Part shown: piece after piece, positions 36,943-46,605 of the stretch | How positions within the stretch are numbered: position 1 is the first letter of the stretch | How the letters are laid out: each line of letters starts with the position of its first letter | Origin: Caldicellulosiruptor obsidiansis OB47 | GTDB taxonomy: Bacteria > Bacillota > Thermoanaerobacteria > Caldicellulosiruptorales > Caldicellulosiruptoraceae | Direction: 5' to 3' | DNA length: 64,000 bases | Assembly (NCBI RefSeq): GCF_000145215.1 | Contig: NC_014392.1 | Location: 737,501 to 801,500, forward strand | Program-made: the position numbers and the translations under genes | The notes under the pieces: model-generated | Database searches by the model: none | Told to the model about the DNA's origin: nothing | Seen by the model: only the letters and a program-made list of their open reading frames with translations

Positions 36943-37057
36943 AATTTTTTCATTTCAAAGAAGGGAATTTTGAGTTTGTATAGAATTAAGTTATTATATA
37001 ACATTGTTGATAGAGACAATTTTAGTTTTGGACTTTTAAAAAGTCCGGTGATAAGTT

Positions 37058-38062
37058 TTGTTAAAAGTAAGAGAGTATCAGGAGAGTTTGGAAGAAAAGA
37101 TTCTTTCACCATATGCGACTCTATCAAAAAATACAAAAGGAAGACAAAGACCTGAACAAAAATGCGATGTGAGAACGGAGTTCCAAAGAGATAGAGATAG
37201 AATAATACATTCCAAATCTTTCAGGAGGCTAAAACACAAAACCCAGGTATTTATATCTCCAGAAGGTGACCATTACAGAACAAGGCTTACACACGCTTTG
37301 GAGGTTGCACAGATTGCAAGGACAATTGCAAGAGCTCTGAGGCTCAACGAAGATTTAACAGAGGCAATAGCACTTGGTCATGATTTGGGTCACACACCCT
37401 TTGGCCATGCAGGTGAGGATATCTTAAACAAGATAACCACAACCGGCTTTTCACACAACGTCCAGAGCCTGCGAGTTGTTGATTTTCTGGAAGGAGAAGA
37501 TGGACTTAACCTCACGTTTGAGGTCAGGGACGGGATTTTGAATCATGTGTGGGGGAGGATACCTGCCACTTTAGAGGGCAGAGTTGTCCAGTTTGCAGAC
37601 AGGATTGCATACATCAACCATGACATTGACGATGCAATAAGAGCAGGTATATTGAAGGAAGATGACCTGCCAAAAGACTGTCTCAAAATCTTGGGATTTT
37701 CTAAGAGAGAGAGAATTAATACATTAATTAGGGATATAATAAAAAATAGTATGGACAAGCCAGAAATCTCCATGAGCGAAGATGTTTTTTACGCTATGCA
37801 AACTTTGCGAAGTTTCATGTTTGAGAATGTGTATATTGGTTCCGAGGCAAAAAAGGATGAAAGCAAAGCTAAATATATTATACAGGCTCTTTATGAGTAT
37901 TTTATGTCAAACTGTGACGTTTTACCCGATGATGTGAAAAAAAATATCGACAGGTTTGGCAAGGAACAGGCAATAGTAGATTATATAGCTGGAATGACAG
38001 ACAGATATGCTATGAGAAAATTTTATGAATTATTCTTACCATCACCATGGAACAAGCTTTGA
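37058..38062 (+). CDS. dgt: dGTPase-like HD-domain triphosphohydrolase
   Basis: HD-domain enzyme that hydrolyses dNTPs to the nucleoside and triphosphate. The 334-residue protein belongs to the shorter Dgt-like group common in Firmicutes. Motifs: RTEFQRDRDRIIHSKSFRRLKHKTQVF near residue 40, then the HD metal site in YRTRLTHALEVAQIARTIAR and GHDLGHTPFGHAGE. It begins LKVREYQESLEEKILSPYA, matching relatives, with TTG 37058 as the probable start and a weak ribosome site. It precedes dnaG and sigA, the conserved order of the macromolecular-synthesis operon in clostridia. Confidence 0.9.
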   Translation: MLKVREYQESLEEKILSPYATLSKNTKGRQRPEQKCDVRTEFQRDRDRIIHSKSFRRLKHKTQVFISPEGDHYRTRLTHALEVAQIARTIARALRLNEDLTEAIALGHDLGHTPFGHAGEDILNKITTTGFSHNVQSLRVVDFLEGEDGLNLTFEVRDGILNHVWGRIPATLEGRVVQFADRIAYINHDIDDAIRAGILKEDDLPKDCLKILGFSKRERINTLIRDIIKNSMDKPEISMSEDVFYAMQTLRSFMFENVYIGSEAKKDESKAKYIIQALYEYFMSNCDVLPDDVKKNIDRFGKEQAIVDYIAGMTDRYAMRKFYELFLPSPWNKL

Positions 38063-38148
38063 TTTTTATTAAAAATGCTAAAAGGTATTAAAAAAAATTT
38101 GTCGAAATAAAATTAAATTGGCTTAAAAAACGCGAAGGTGAACGTGAT

Positions 38149-39912
38149 GTGCTGGAAAGAGTTGTAGAACAGGTCCTCAACAAGGTTGACATTGTTGATG
38201 TGGTCTCAATGTATGTCCCGCTTAAAAAAGTGGGAGTGAACTTCAGAGCGCTTTGTCCTTTTCATCAAGAGAGGACGCCCTCTTTTTATGTCTCACCGTC
38301 AAAGCAAATATTTCACTGTTTTGGCTGTGGAGTTGGGGGCAATGCTATCCATTTTGTTATGCGCATAGAGAATTTGACCTTTACAGAAGCGCTCAAAGTT
38401 TTAGCAGAGAAGGCTAAAATTGACGTAGACTTTTCTCAACCTCAGTCAGCAAAAGACAGAGCTTTGGCAAAACAAAAAGAAGAGCTTATTTCTCTTCACC
38501 ATGACTGTTTTGAATATTTTCAAAGGCAATTGTATCTGAGGGAAAACATAGATGCTGCAAGGTATATTTTGAAAAGGGGTATAAGAAAAGAGACTGCAAA
38601 ACAGTTCGGACTTGGCTTTTGTCCTGAGAATAACAACTTGTATGAGTTGCTTGCAAAAAAGTATTCCAAAGAGATTATTGATAAAAGTGGAATTTTTATT
38701 GAGAGAAATGGAAAGAATTATTGTAGATTCGAAGGAAGGCTGATTTTTCCTATATTCGATACAATGAATAGAGTAATTGGGTTTGGTGGTCGTATAATTG
38801 ACGACTCCCGAGCACCTAAATACATGAATTCTCCAGATACTCTTATATTTTCAAAATCGAAGGTTTTATATGGTCTTAACATTGCCAAGTCAAGCAAGGA
38901 AAAAGACTTTGTGGTTGTGGAAGGGTATATGGATGTCATTTCTCTTCATCAGGAAGGTATAGACAATGTTGTAGGGGTTTTGGGTACAGCCCTGACACAG
39001 GATCACAGTTTCCTTCTGCGCAGGTACAAAAATGAGGTCGTTCTTTGCTTAGACAGTGACCAGGCAGGAAAAAATGCGACGTTTAGAAGTGGTGATATAC
39101 TTTACCAAAATGGGCTTATGGTAAAGGTTATGGAGCTTGAAAATGCAAAAGACCCTGACGAGTATATAAAAAAGTTTGGGAAGGATGCGTTTTTACTAAA
39201 GAAACAAAATGCTATGTTCGTAATAGATTTTAAAATAAAGCAGATATCTTCTAATTATGATTTGTCAAAATCTGATCAGAAGATCAGGTTTGTGAGAGAA
39301 TACTTTGAAAAGATTTTAATGCCAATTTCAAATGAGGTTGAAAGGCAGGAATATATAAAGAAGCTATCCCAGATCACACAAATTGATGAAGATGCAATAT
39401 TAAAGGAATTTACCAAAAATGAAAATATAAAACTAAAACGCATAGAAAGTATTCAACATTTTAAGCAAGTTCAGCAAAAAAGTAATTTAACTGAAGAAGA
39501 GAGAATCAAAAAAAATGATATAGACCTTTTATCTATCTATGTGGAGTGGGCTAACAAGTCAGAAAGCATCAGAAATGCTGTTACCGAGGATGATTTTTGC
39601 ACCGAAGATATAAAAATACTTTTCAGTTCAATAAAAAACTTAATTAATGAGGGGATGGAAGTGACCTATTCGATGCTTTTGACCTTTGTTGATGATGAAA
39701 AAGTATTGTCAGAACTCACAAGCTTTTCTTCGAAAGGATTTGAAACAGAAGAAGCTGCCAAGAGAGCGATAGAAGAGCTAAAAACAAACAATAATAGAAT
39801 GTTGTGGTTAAGACGTGAGATGTTGGAGGCACAAAAGAGAGGAGATAATGAAAAGGTATTGAAGTTGCAAATGCTAATTAGAAAAATCAAAGACGGAAAG
39901 GAGGGAATTTGA
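38149..39912 (+). CDS. dnaG: DNA primase
   Basis: Synthesises RNA primers for replication. The 587-residue protein has the CHC2 zinc domain (CPFHQERTPSFYVSP...FHCFGCGVGGNAI, about 41-70), the RNA-polymerase domain (FPIFDTMNRVIGFGGR), the TOPRIM motifs EGYMDVISLHQEG and LCLDSDQAGKNA, and a C-terminal helicase-binding region. The start is GTG 38149, with GAAGGTGAACG upstream. It is followed 3 bases later by sigA, so the two are cotranscribed. Confidence 0.96.
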   Translation: MLERVVEQVLNKVDIVDVVSMYVPLKKVGVNFRALCPFHQERTPSFYVSPSKQIFHCFGCGVGGNAIHFVMRIENLTFTEALKVLAEKAKIDVDFSQPQSAKDRALAKQKEELISLHHDCFEYFQRQLYLRENIDAARYILKRGIRKETAKQFGLGFCPENNNLYELLAKKYSKEIIDKSGIFIERNGKNYCRFEGRLIFPIFDTMNRVIGFGGRIIDDSRAPKYMNSPDTLIFSKSKVLYGLNIAKSSKEKDFVVVEGYMDVISLHQEGIDNVVGVLGTALTQDHSFLLRRYKNEVVLCLDSDQAGKNATFRSGDILYQNGLMVKVMELENAKDPDEYIKKFGKDAFLLKKQNAMFVIDFKIKQISSNYDLSKSDQKIRFVREYFEKILMPISNEVERQEYIKKLSQITQIDEDAILKEFTKNENIKLKRIESIQHFKQVQQKSNLTEEERIKKNDIDLLSIYVEWANKSESIRNAVTEDDFCTEDIKILFSSIKNLINEGMEVTYSMLLTFVDDEKVLSELTSFSSKGFETEEAAKRAIEELKTNNNRMLWLRREMLEAQKRGDNEKVLKLQMLIRKIKDGKEGI

Positions 39913-39915
39913 GGG

Positions 39916-41169
39916 ATGACAGAGCAGAACATGGAAAATAATGAGGTGAAAAACCTCAATGACCAAAATATAAATAAAGAGACTGGAAGCGAGCAGCAGC
40001 AAGAAGTTGAAAAACAATTGCTTGAATCACAGAAAAATGAAAATCAAGAAAAACAGCCTGCTAAAAAAAGCACAGAAAACAAATCGGAAGGCAAGAAGAT
40101 GAGCGAAGAAAAAAAGACTCTTATAAGAGAAAAGGTCAGAGAACTTATATCTCTTGGTCAGAGCAAAGGGTTTTTGACATATTCAGAAATACAGGAGATT
40201 CTTGACAAGGTAGAACTTGATGCAAGCCAAGTTGAAAGTATCTATGATACCTTGGAGAGCATGGGAATTGATGTTGTAGACGACAGAGTATCAGAGGAGG
40301 AGCTATTAAAAGACGATTTGGAAAATCTGCCTGAAGGTATTGCTATAGATGACCCTGTCAGGATGTATTTGAAGGAAATTGGCAAGATTCCGCTTTTGAC
40401 CCCTGAAGAGGAGATTGAACTTGCAAAGAGGATCGAGCAAGGCGATGAAGAGGCTAAAAAGAGGCTTGCTGAGGCAAATTTGAGGCTTGTTGTCAGCATT
40501 GCAAAAAGGTATGTGGGAAGAGGTATGCTCTTTTTGGACCTTATCCAGGAAGGTAATCTTGGTCTTTTGAAGGCTGTTGAAAAGTTTGACTACAGAAAAG
40601 GGTATAAATTTTCCACATATGCAACGTGGTGGATAAGGCAGGCAATAACAAGGGCAATTGCAGACCAGGCAAGAACTATAAGAATTCCTGTTCACATGGT
40701 TGAGACAATTAACAAATTAGTAAGAGTGTCTCGCCAGCTTTTACAAGAAAAGGGAAGAGAGCCAACACCTGAAGAGATTGCAAAAGAGATGAACATGCCA
40801 GTTGAAAAAGTGAGAGAGATTCTAAAGATTGCACAAGAGCCGGTGTCACTTGAGACTCCAATTGGTGAAGAGGAAGATAGCCACTTGGGCGACTTTATAC
40901 CCGATGATGATGCTCTTGCGCCATCTGAAGCTGCTGCATATTCTATGTTAAAAGAGCAGCTATTAGAGGTTTTAGACTCACTTAACGAGCGTGAAAAGAA
41001 AGTCTTAAAACTCAGATTTGGCCTTGAAGACGGCAGGGCTCGCACCTTAGAAGAGGTTGGCAAAGAATTCAACGTCACAAGAGAGAGGATCCGCCAAATT
41101 GAGGCAAAAGCACTGAGAAAGTTAAGACATCCAAGCAGGAGTAAGAAGCTTAAGGATTTTTTGGAGTAA
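39916..41169 (+). CDS. sigA: primary RNA polymerase sigma factor
   Basis: Housekeeping sigma-70 factor (also rpoD). The 417-residue protein has a charged, Gln/Lys/Glu-rich N-terminal extension (about 1-65), region 1.1-like helices and the region 1.2 segment [30 protein letters not shown]. Regions 2.1-2.4 ([56 protein letters not shown]), region 3 and region 4.2 ([30 protein letters not shown]) follow. ATG 39916 follows GGAAAGGAGGG. It is the last gene of the dgt-dnaG-sigA group. Confidence 0.97.
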   Translation: MTEQNMENNEVKNLNDQNINKETGSEQQQEVEKQLLESQKNENQEKQPAKKSTENKSEGKKMSEEKKTLIREKVRELISLGQSKGFLTYSEIQEILDKVELDASQVESIYDTLESMGIDVVDDRVSEEELLKDDLENLPEGIAIDDPVRMYLKEIGKIPLLTPEEEIELAKRIEQGDEEAKKRLAEANLRLVVSIAKRYVGRGMLFLDLIQEGNLGLLKAVEKFDYRKGYKFSTYATWWIRQAITRAIADQARTIRIPVHMVETINKLVRVSRQLLQEKGREPTPEEIAKEMNMPVEKVREILKIAQEPVSLETPIGEEEDSHLGDFIPDDDALAPSEAAAYSMLKEQLLEVLDSLNEREKKVLKLRFGLEDGRARTLEEVGKEFNVTRERIRQIEAKALRKLRHPSRSKKLKDFLE

Positions 41170-41174
41170 AAATG

Positions 41175-41216
41175 AAAGGGGATTACCAGGTAGGCAGATA
41201 GTCCCCTTTTTGTTAT
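41175..41216 (+). terminator. terminator after sigA
   Basis: AAAGGGGA (41175-41182) pairs with TCCCCTTT (41202-41209) around a 19-base loop, followed by TTGTTATT. Confidence 0.75.
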
Positions 41217-41312
41217 TTTAACTTGTAATTGGAATTTTAGAACAAATAAGAAAAAATACTAATTCAAAATTGGGAACTAAAAAACATAAAAAAAGTCTGT
41301 ATATAATTAATA

Positions 41313-41434
41313 AGGGGCTGACTAAAAACAAAGTTTTAAAATTTTTATATCACAGCATATAGGGAAAGTTCATCAAACAAAAAACTAAATCTTATAATGA
41401 AAGGGGCTATCCAATTATTTTTTGGACAGCCCCT
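41313..41434. repeat. possible 122-bp inverted-repeat (MITE-like) element
   Basis: The left end AGGGGCTGACTAAAAA (41313-41328) is matched in inverted orientation by AGGGGCTGTCCAAAAA read from 41434 on the minus strand (14 of 16 positions). A third, direct copy AGGGGCTATCCAA begins at 41402 and forms a 13-base hairpin with the right end; this hairpin may also end the minus-strand gene that stops at 41451. There is no coding capacity. It could be a miniature transposable element or the two ends left after an insertion sequence was deleted. Confidence 0.45.
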
Positions 41435-41450
41435 CATAATTTGTAAATAT

Positions 41451-42320
41451 TTATTTGTACAATACTGCATCACCTACAAAAGGGTAAATCATACAATTAT
41501 AATTAGCTGGATTTGCAAAAAATTCAATCTTTAATGTATTACAGCCAACTACATCTAAAGAGACATCTTTTCCTTTTTCACCTTTTGCAATTTCTATCTC
41601 ATATCTTTTTTCTCCATCTAAATAGATAGTAAATTTGCCACTTGCTCCTACTTCAGAATCATCATCTAAACCCAAAGTCATTTTCAGTTTTTTGTAATCG
41701 CCGTTTAATATATACTGAACAAAAGTAAGTCGTCTATTATCATCTGACTGCCAATATGAATATTGGTAAGCATCCCACCAAATATTTTTACGATATGTTT
41801 TTCCAAGCAATGTGACCACATCTTGATTTATACCATAACGACCCTGATCGCCCCAAGAATTTCTAACAGATTTATAGGCACTCAACGGCAAATCAGTAAG
41901 GAATATACCCCCATTTGGACCCAAATCGGGACCTATAATTAATGCTTTTTGATTATCATTAATTTTCCAAGGAGCTATGTTTTTATTAAAGAAGCAATAT
42001 AAAATTGAGTCAAGGTGGACAAACCTCATCCCTTTATAGTTTATAAATGGAACTTTGTATTTAAGTGTTACCCCATTTAGGATAATATCTCTTTGATACT
42101 CATAAACTGGGCTTGTTCCTGCCTTTTTGCTAAGTTCATTCACCTTTGCTTGAAGATCAGCATTTTCTTTTTTTAACTTGTCATATTGAGTTTTTAGAGA
42201 GTTGTAATCTTTCAAAAGTTTTTCGTACATAGTCTTATAATTTGTTGGAGATGACGCAACTGCAACAAAACAAAAAATGACAGCAAATAGGATTATAAAT
42301 ACTGAAATGTGCTTTTTCAT
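41451..42320 (-). CDS. secreted protein with coiled coil and NPCBM-like domain
   Basis: A 289-residue exported protein. A signal peptide (MKKHISVFIILFAVIFCFVAVASS) is followed by a coiled coil (about 28-66, NSLKTQYDKLKKENADLQAKVNEL), a middle part (IILNGVTLKYKVPFINYKGMRFVHLDSIL) like a copper-amine-oxidase-type stalk domain, and a C-terminal part of about 130 residues. The last segment (GKFTIYLDGEKRYEIEIAKGEKGKDVSLDVVGCNTLKIEFF) resembles NPCBM domains, which bind carbohydrate. A cell-surface carbohydrate-binding role is plausible but unproven. It stands alone, divergent from the zinc-ribbon genes. ATG 42320 follows a GGGAGG. Confidence 0.65.
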   Translation of the reverse strand: MKKHISVFIILFAVIFCFVAVASSPTNYKTMYEKLLKDYNSLKTQYDKLKKENADLQAKVNELSKKAGTSPVYEYQRDIILNGVTLKYKVPFINYKGMRFVHLDSILYCFFNKNIAPWKINDNQKALIIGPDLGPNGGIFLTDLPLSAYKSVRNSWGDQGRYGINQDVVTLLGKTYRKNIWWDAYQYSYWQSDDNRRLTFVQYILNGDYKKLKMTLGLDDDSEVGASGKFTIYLDGEKRYEIEIAKGEKGKDVSLDVVGCNTLKIEFFANPANYNCMIYPFVGDAVLYK

Positions 42321-42474
42321 TTCCTCAACCTCCCTGAAAGAGTTTTGTTTTTACTATTATATTACATTAATGAAAAACTTAATGTCAACCATATTTTGAA
42401 ATAAATAAGCTCTTGCATTTATATACGTGAAAAATTATAATTAAATCAAGATAACACCTTAAAAATATATAATT

Positions 42475-42502
42475 TGTCGAATAATGTCGAATTGTGTCGA
42501 AT
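42475..42502 (+). promoter_or_regulatory. three TGTCGAAT direct repeats at 10-bp spacing
   Basis: TGTCGAAT occurs at 42475, 42485 and 42495, exactly one helical turn apart, and ends about 34 bases before the start of the zinc-ribbon gene. Same-face direct repeats are a common form of activator or response-regulator binding site, so this is a likely regulatory element. No promoter hexamers are clear beside it. Confidence 0.55.
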
Positions 42503-42535
42503 AGTCTTTAAAAAACAATGATGGGAGGTAAAAGT

Positions 42536-44092
42536 ATGCTTTATTGTCCCAAGTGTGGTGCTACAATTGAAAAGGGGCAGAAAGTATGTAGTCAGTGTGG
42601 AGAAAGCTTAGAGTCAAAGATTTTGAGTAATTTGCAAAGGACAAAGAGAGAGTTCTTCTTAGAAAAATACTTTGAGGGACAAACAGAAGAATTTAAAGTT
42701 CCAAGCATAAAATTTAAATTTGACAGAAAACTTTTGCCGTGGTTTTACGGAATTATAGGTTTCCTGGTGTTTTTAATATTGTTTATAGCGATTGGAAAGT
42801 CAATATATTCTCCCCAAAGGCTTGTGGATGAATTCAAGGAAGCTGTTAAAAATAAAGATACAAGAAAGCTTTCCAAAGTACTTGTTCATGAAACAGGTGA
42901 ACAAATTTCACAAGACAATCTAAAAGCTTTCTTAGAATTGTGTCAGACAAAGCCTGAATACATAGACGGTGTTTTCAAAGCATTAGATGAAGCAATTCAA
43001 TCAATTTCAAATTCATCCTCAAATGAAAAGAATAAATCTCTAACCGATACTTTATCTGATCTTTTCTCAACTCAAGATTATTCTAATGATTTTCTCTTAA
43101 AACTTACAGGCAAGGGCTTGATTTTCTTCACGAAATATAAGATTGCAGCAAAAAATTACTTTTTAAAGGTAAAGTGTGACACTAAGGATGCAAAAATATT
43201 CTTGAATGGTAAAAACATTGCTTCAGTTTCAGACCCATCTCAGGAAATTTCAATAGGTCCATTGATTGCTGGTATATACAAGATTAAAGCAGAATACAAA
43301 GGTCCGTATTGTACATTAGAGAAGATTGATGAAGAAAAAATTTACAGTACAGATTTTAGTAACTATAACCAATACACTGCTGAACTGTATCTTTATCCTC
43401 GCTACGTAGAGGTAAACTCAGATTTTGAGGATGCTGAGATAATTTTGAATGGTAAGCCAACCGGTGTTTTGGTAAAAGATGCGTCTGAATTTGGACCTGT
43501 AAGTGACGAAAGTGAGTTTAGTGCAAAAATAAAACTTCCATGGGGTGAAGTGAGAACAACTTCTGTAAAACTTGGCAGCTGGTCAAATAGCATTACAATT
43601 CCAAATACACTTTCAAACGATGATACTAATAATTCGACATTCGAAAAGGTTGCTTCTGTTATAAATGATTTTGAAAAGTCTTACAGAACTGCTATGATAG
43701 CTCAGGCTCCGAATAAGTTTTTGCATATTTCTGATGAATTAAAACAAATTTTTACCAGCAGAATTGAAGATTTAAAAGCTAATAACCAAAAGTTTACAGG
43801 TAAAGTAACAAAAACAGAGTTCAACTTGGGAACGTTAAAATTGTTTAAAAACGAAGATGGAAAAATTACATTAAAAATTACTGCAAAAATTTACTACAAA
43901 GATGCAATATATTCCCAAGACGAGACTCCACCACAAGATATTCCTGAAAAAGAAACTGCACAGGTTTACACGCTTGTATGGGATGAAAATGCAAAGAACT
44001 TTATTATTGTCGGAATAGAGGCTCCCTGGTTTTATGACTGGCCAGAAGATGGCAAGATTAAAGAATACAAATTAGATGAAGGGAGTGTGTGA
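42536..44092 (+). CDS. zinc-ribbon membrane protein, TcaA/YvbJ-like
   Basis: A 518-residue protein with an N-terminal zinc ribbon (CPKCGATIEKGQKVCSQCGE, four cysteines), a cytoplasmic linker and one membrane helix at about 66-88 (LLPWFYGIIGFLVFLILFIAIG). A large extracellular part contains two PEGA-like repeats (KCDTKDAKIFLNGKNIASV and NSDFEDAEIILNGKPTGVL) and a C-terminal NTF2-like domain. The layout matches TcaA/YvbJ-type proteins of Firmicutes, linked to cell-envelope stress and glycopeptide response in some species. ATG 42536 follows GGGAGGT. A second zinc-ribbon protein starts 6 bases after its stop, so they form an operon. Confidence 0.7.
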   Translation: MLYCPKCGATIEKGQKVCSQCGESLESKILSNLQRTKREFFLEKYFEGQTEEFKVPSIKFKFDRKLLPWFYGIIGFLVFLILFIAIGKSIYSPQRLVDEFKEAVKNKDTRKLSKVLVHETGEQISQDNLKAFLELCQTKPEYIDGVFKALDEAIQSISNSSSNEKNKSLTDTLSDLFSTQDYSNDFLLKLTGKGLIFFTKYKIAAKNYFLKVKCDTKDAKIFLNGKNIASVSDPSQEISIGPLIAGIYKIKAEYKGPYCTLEKIDEEKIYSTDFSNYNQYTAELYLYPRYVEVNSDFEDAEIILNGKPTGVLVKDASEFGPVSDESEFSAKIKLPWGEVRTTSVKLGSWSNSITIPNTLSNDDTNNSTFEKVASVINDFEKSYRTAMIAQAPNKFLHISDELKQIFTSRIEDLKANNQKFTGKVTKTEFNLGTLKLFKNEDGKITLKITAKIYYKDAIYSQDETPPQDIPEKETAQVYTLVWDENAKNFIIVGIEAPWFYDWPEDGKIKEYKLDEGSV

Positions 44093-44097
44093 TTGAA

Positions 44098-45228
44098 ATG
44101 ATAAAATGTCCGTATTGTAATAGAGAACTTCAAGAAGGTGAGGTTTGTAGTTGTCAAACAAATCAAACGATGGTGAGTCAAACAAATGGCAATGAAGTTA
44201 CAAGTGGTGAAGTATTGAATAATACTCAAAATGCTGCAAAAGTTAGTAAGGATGTTAAAAGCGAAAATATTGAGCAGACTGTGAATACCGCTGAAGAAAA
44301 GAAAAAGGAATCTACTAATACTTCAACCCTAAATGATGTAATTAACTCAGCAGTTCGATATTGTTATCTTACAATAAAATTTGCTTGGGCATTTTTAAAA
44401 AATCCCTTCGTTTTTATTTCAAGGGTAATACAGAACAATGACTATAAAGCAGGCATTTTGTTTGCTTTTCTTACTTTTATATTTGTTTCTATTCAAAATC
44501 TTGTTTTAGCGGGGAGAGGTATAAAGTTAGTTGAAGATTTTATTGGGATATCCGACCTTTTAAATTCGTATTCATTGTTTAAAACATTTCTTTATAATTT
44601 TATAGGTTTGTTTCTTTTATACCTTTTGTATTGCGGCATTGTTAAATTGACATTTGTGATATTAAAAGAAAATATTGATTTTAAGGCTGTATTAGGAGGA
44701 ATAGGGGTAAGTTTAATTCCTCTTGGATGGGTAGCTATTGTGAATTTAATTTTGCAGTTTATAAGTGTTTGGTTAGTTGTATTATTATGCATATTTGGTT
44801 TTCTTATGAATGTTATATTAAATTTTTGGTCTGTTAAGGTTTTACTGAAAGATAAAGAAACTAAGGCACTTTATATTACAGTAGGAGCGTATATTGTGTG
44901 TATTATTTTATTAGCAGTGATTGTATTGGCGATGGGCAATGGGATAGCAAGTGCAAGTGGGGGAAATGTTATTAGTATAGGTTCCGATAATATTATTGGA
45001 ACTTGGTCGGATGATAAAGATACCATCATATTTTATCCAAATGGTACATTTAAAGCCCACTACTATTGGATAGGTGGTGCGTGGGAGATAGAGGGGAATA
45101 AATTATATCTTACAGGCACATTGACTGGAAAAGAAGGATATTATTTCAGAATTGAGAGTAACAAATTAATATTAGAACCTATCCCAGGTTCTGGAAGGGC
45201 AGAATATGAATTTTATAGAGTTAGATAA
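44098..45228 (+). CDS. zinc-ribbon multi-pass membrane protein with lipocalin-like tail
   Basis: A 376-residue protein. The N-terminus is a short zinc ribbon (CPYCNRELQEGEVCSC), followed by a polar linker and about five to six membrane helices (about 105-290) in a Yip1-like arrangement. A C-terminal soluble domain of about 80 residues (IIGTWSDDKDTIIFYPNGTFKAHYYWIGGAWEIEGNKLYLTG) has the GTW...F..DGTF pattern of small lipocalin-like bacterial domains. Function is unknown. ATG 44098 follows GAAGGGAG; the GTG at 44089 overlaps the upstream stop. Cotranscribed with the preceding zinc-ribbon gene; perhaps partners in envelope sensing. Confidence 0.6.
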   Translation: MIKCPYCNRELQEGEVCSCQTNQTMVSQTNGNEVTSGEVLNNTQNAAKVSKDVKSENIEQTVNTAEEKKKESTNTSTLNDVINSAVRYCYLTIKFAWAFLKNPFVFISRVIQNNDYKAGILFAFLTFIFVSIQNLVLAGRGIKLVEDFIGISDLLNSYSLFKTFLYNFIGLFLLYLLYCGIVKLTFVILKENIDFKAVLGGIGVSLIPLGWVAIVNLILQFISVWLVVLLCIFGFLMNVILNFWSVKVLLKDKETKALYITVGAYIVCIILLAVIVLAMGNGIASASGGNVISIGSDNIIGTWSDDKDTIIFYPNGTFKAHYYWIGGAWEIEGNKLYLTGTLTGKEGYYFRIESNKLILEPIPGSGRAEYEFYRVR

Positions 45229-45272
45229 ATTTAAATTACTTTTTATCAAAATTTAGGAGGTATATTCCAATT

Positions 45273-46525
45273 ATGAAAAAGATCAACACGTTTACAATTT
45301 GTATATTTATTTTTTTGTTATTGTCAATCAGTGGATGTTCGGTATTAAAAACAAAAAATGAAAGTGTTAGCAGGGTTAATACTTCGGTTAAGCAAAAAAC
45401 TGATCAAGCTATTATGTATTCAAACAAAAATAAACCTACTAATAAACCCACGTGGGATGTTGTATTTGAAAGAATATATCAAAATACAGAAAAGTATGAA
45501 ATAGATGTATTTATACCTAAAATCATTGGTAATGGATTGAAACAAGAAGTTTATGAGAAAATAAATTCTGTTCTTAAAAAATATGCTGAACAACAAATCG
45601 AAGATATAAAAAAGATATCTGCTGGGTCAGAAGGTGACTCAGGTTTGTATCCATATACCCTTTATATCAAATATGAATGGGACAAAAGTGTTGAACCTTA
45701 TGTTTCTTTTTTATTCGAAGAATACTCATATACGGGTGGAGCACATGGTTTGACTCAAATCGAAGGTTTTACCTTTGATCTAAGAACAGGTAACAGTATA
45801 AAACTTGTAAACTATTTGAATAATGATCAACAAAAATTAATAAAGAATTATATAAACTTTGCAAGAGCTTTATGTAATGATTTAGATGATCCACCATATG
45901 GAGTGTTTAGTGCTCAGGACAATCAGAAAGCCTTTGATGAAGACTTGTTTGAAGATATGGTATTCAAAAATAATGGTCTTTTAATTTGTTTTGAACCATA
46001 TAAGATTGCATCATATGCAAGAGGAGTAGTAAGATTTTGGTTTGATTTGAAGGAGCTAAAGAACAAGGAAGTAAATACAGAATTTGATTTAAGTAATTAT
46101 GGCATAATAAAAAAGTTGTTAAGTATGAACTTAAGCGAAATAAGAAAAGAATTTGGTTTACCAGTAGAGATCTATTCTTATGAGGGAGGATTATTATATA
46201 AAACTAAAAGTGGGCTTTTATTTAGCTTTGATTTTAATTCGGTAGAAAGATTAGAAGATATGACTAAAGCATATGTTAATAGTTTTAGTGCTGGAGATAA
46301 TATAAAACTTTTTGGCATTTCCTTGAAAGGTTCTCTCTCAGATTTAGATAAAAAATTAGAAAATATAAAAGAATTAAAAAAATTAGTGAAGGAATTGATG
46401 AAGAGTGGGGCAGCTATTTTGTATTATATGAACTCGGTGAAGCTATAGAATTATATATTGAATCCAAAACAAGTGATAAAAACTCAGATGTGAGTTATAT
46501 ATTGGTAAAGAAAAAAAGGTTTTAG
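45273..46525 (+). pseudogene. DUF3298-like lipoprotein, frameshifted near the C-terminus
   Basis: Exported lipoprotein: the signal peptide ends in the lipobox LLSISGC (cysteine at about residue 22), followed by a low-complexity linker and a domain resembling DUF4163/DUF3298 of RsiV and PdaC (YEIDVFIPKIIG, FEEYSYTGGAHGLTQIEGFTFDLRTG). The frame stops at 46446-46448, about 20 codons after a run of seven A (46376-46382). With eight A it would read LKKISEGIDEEWGSYFVLYELGEAIELYI and end at 46525. So the original protein was about 417 residues and the last 45 are altered here. The truncated form might still be exported. ATG 45273 follows TTAGGAGG. Confidence 0.65.
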
Positions 46526-46605
46526 AACTAGTTGAACAGAGTTTAATAGTAGGTTGTGTTTGATTGTTGGCATCAAACCAAAAACAATTTAGGGAGGCAA
46601 AATAA

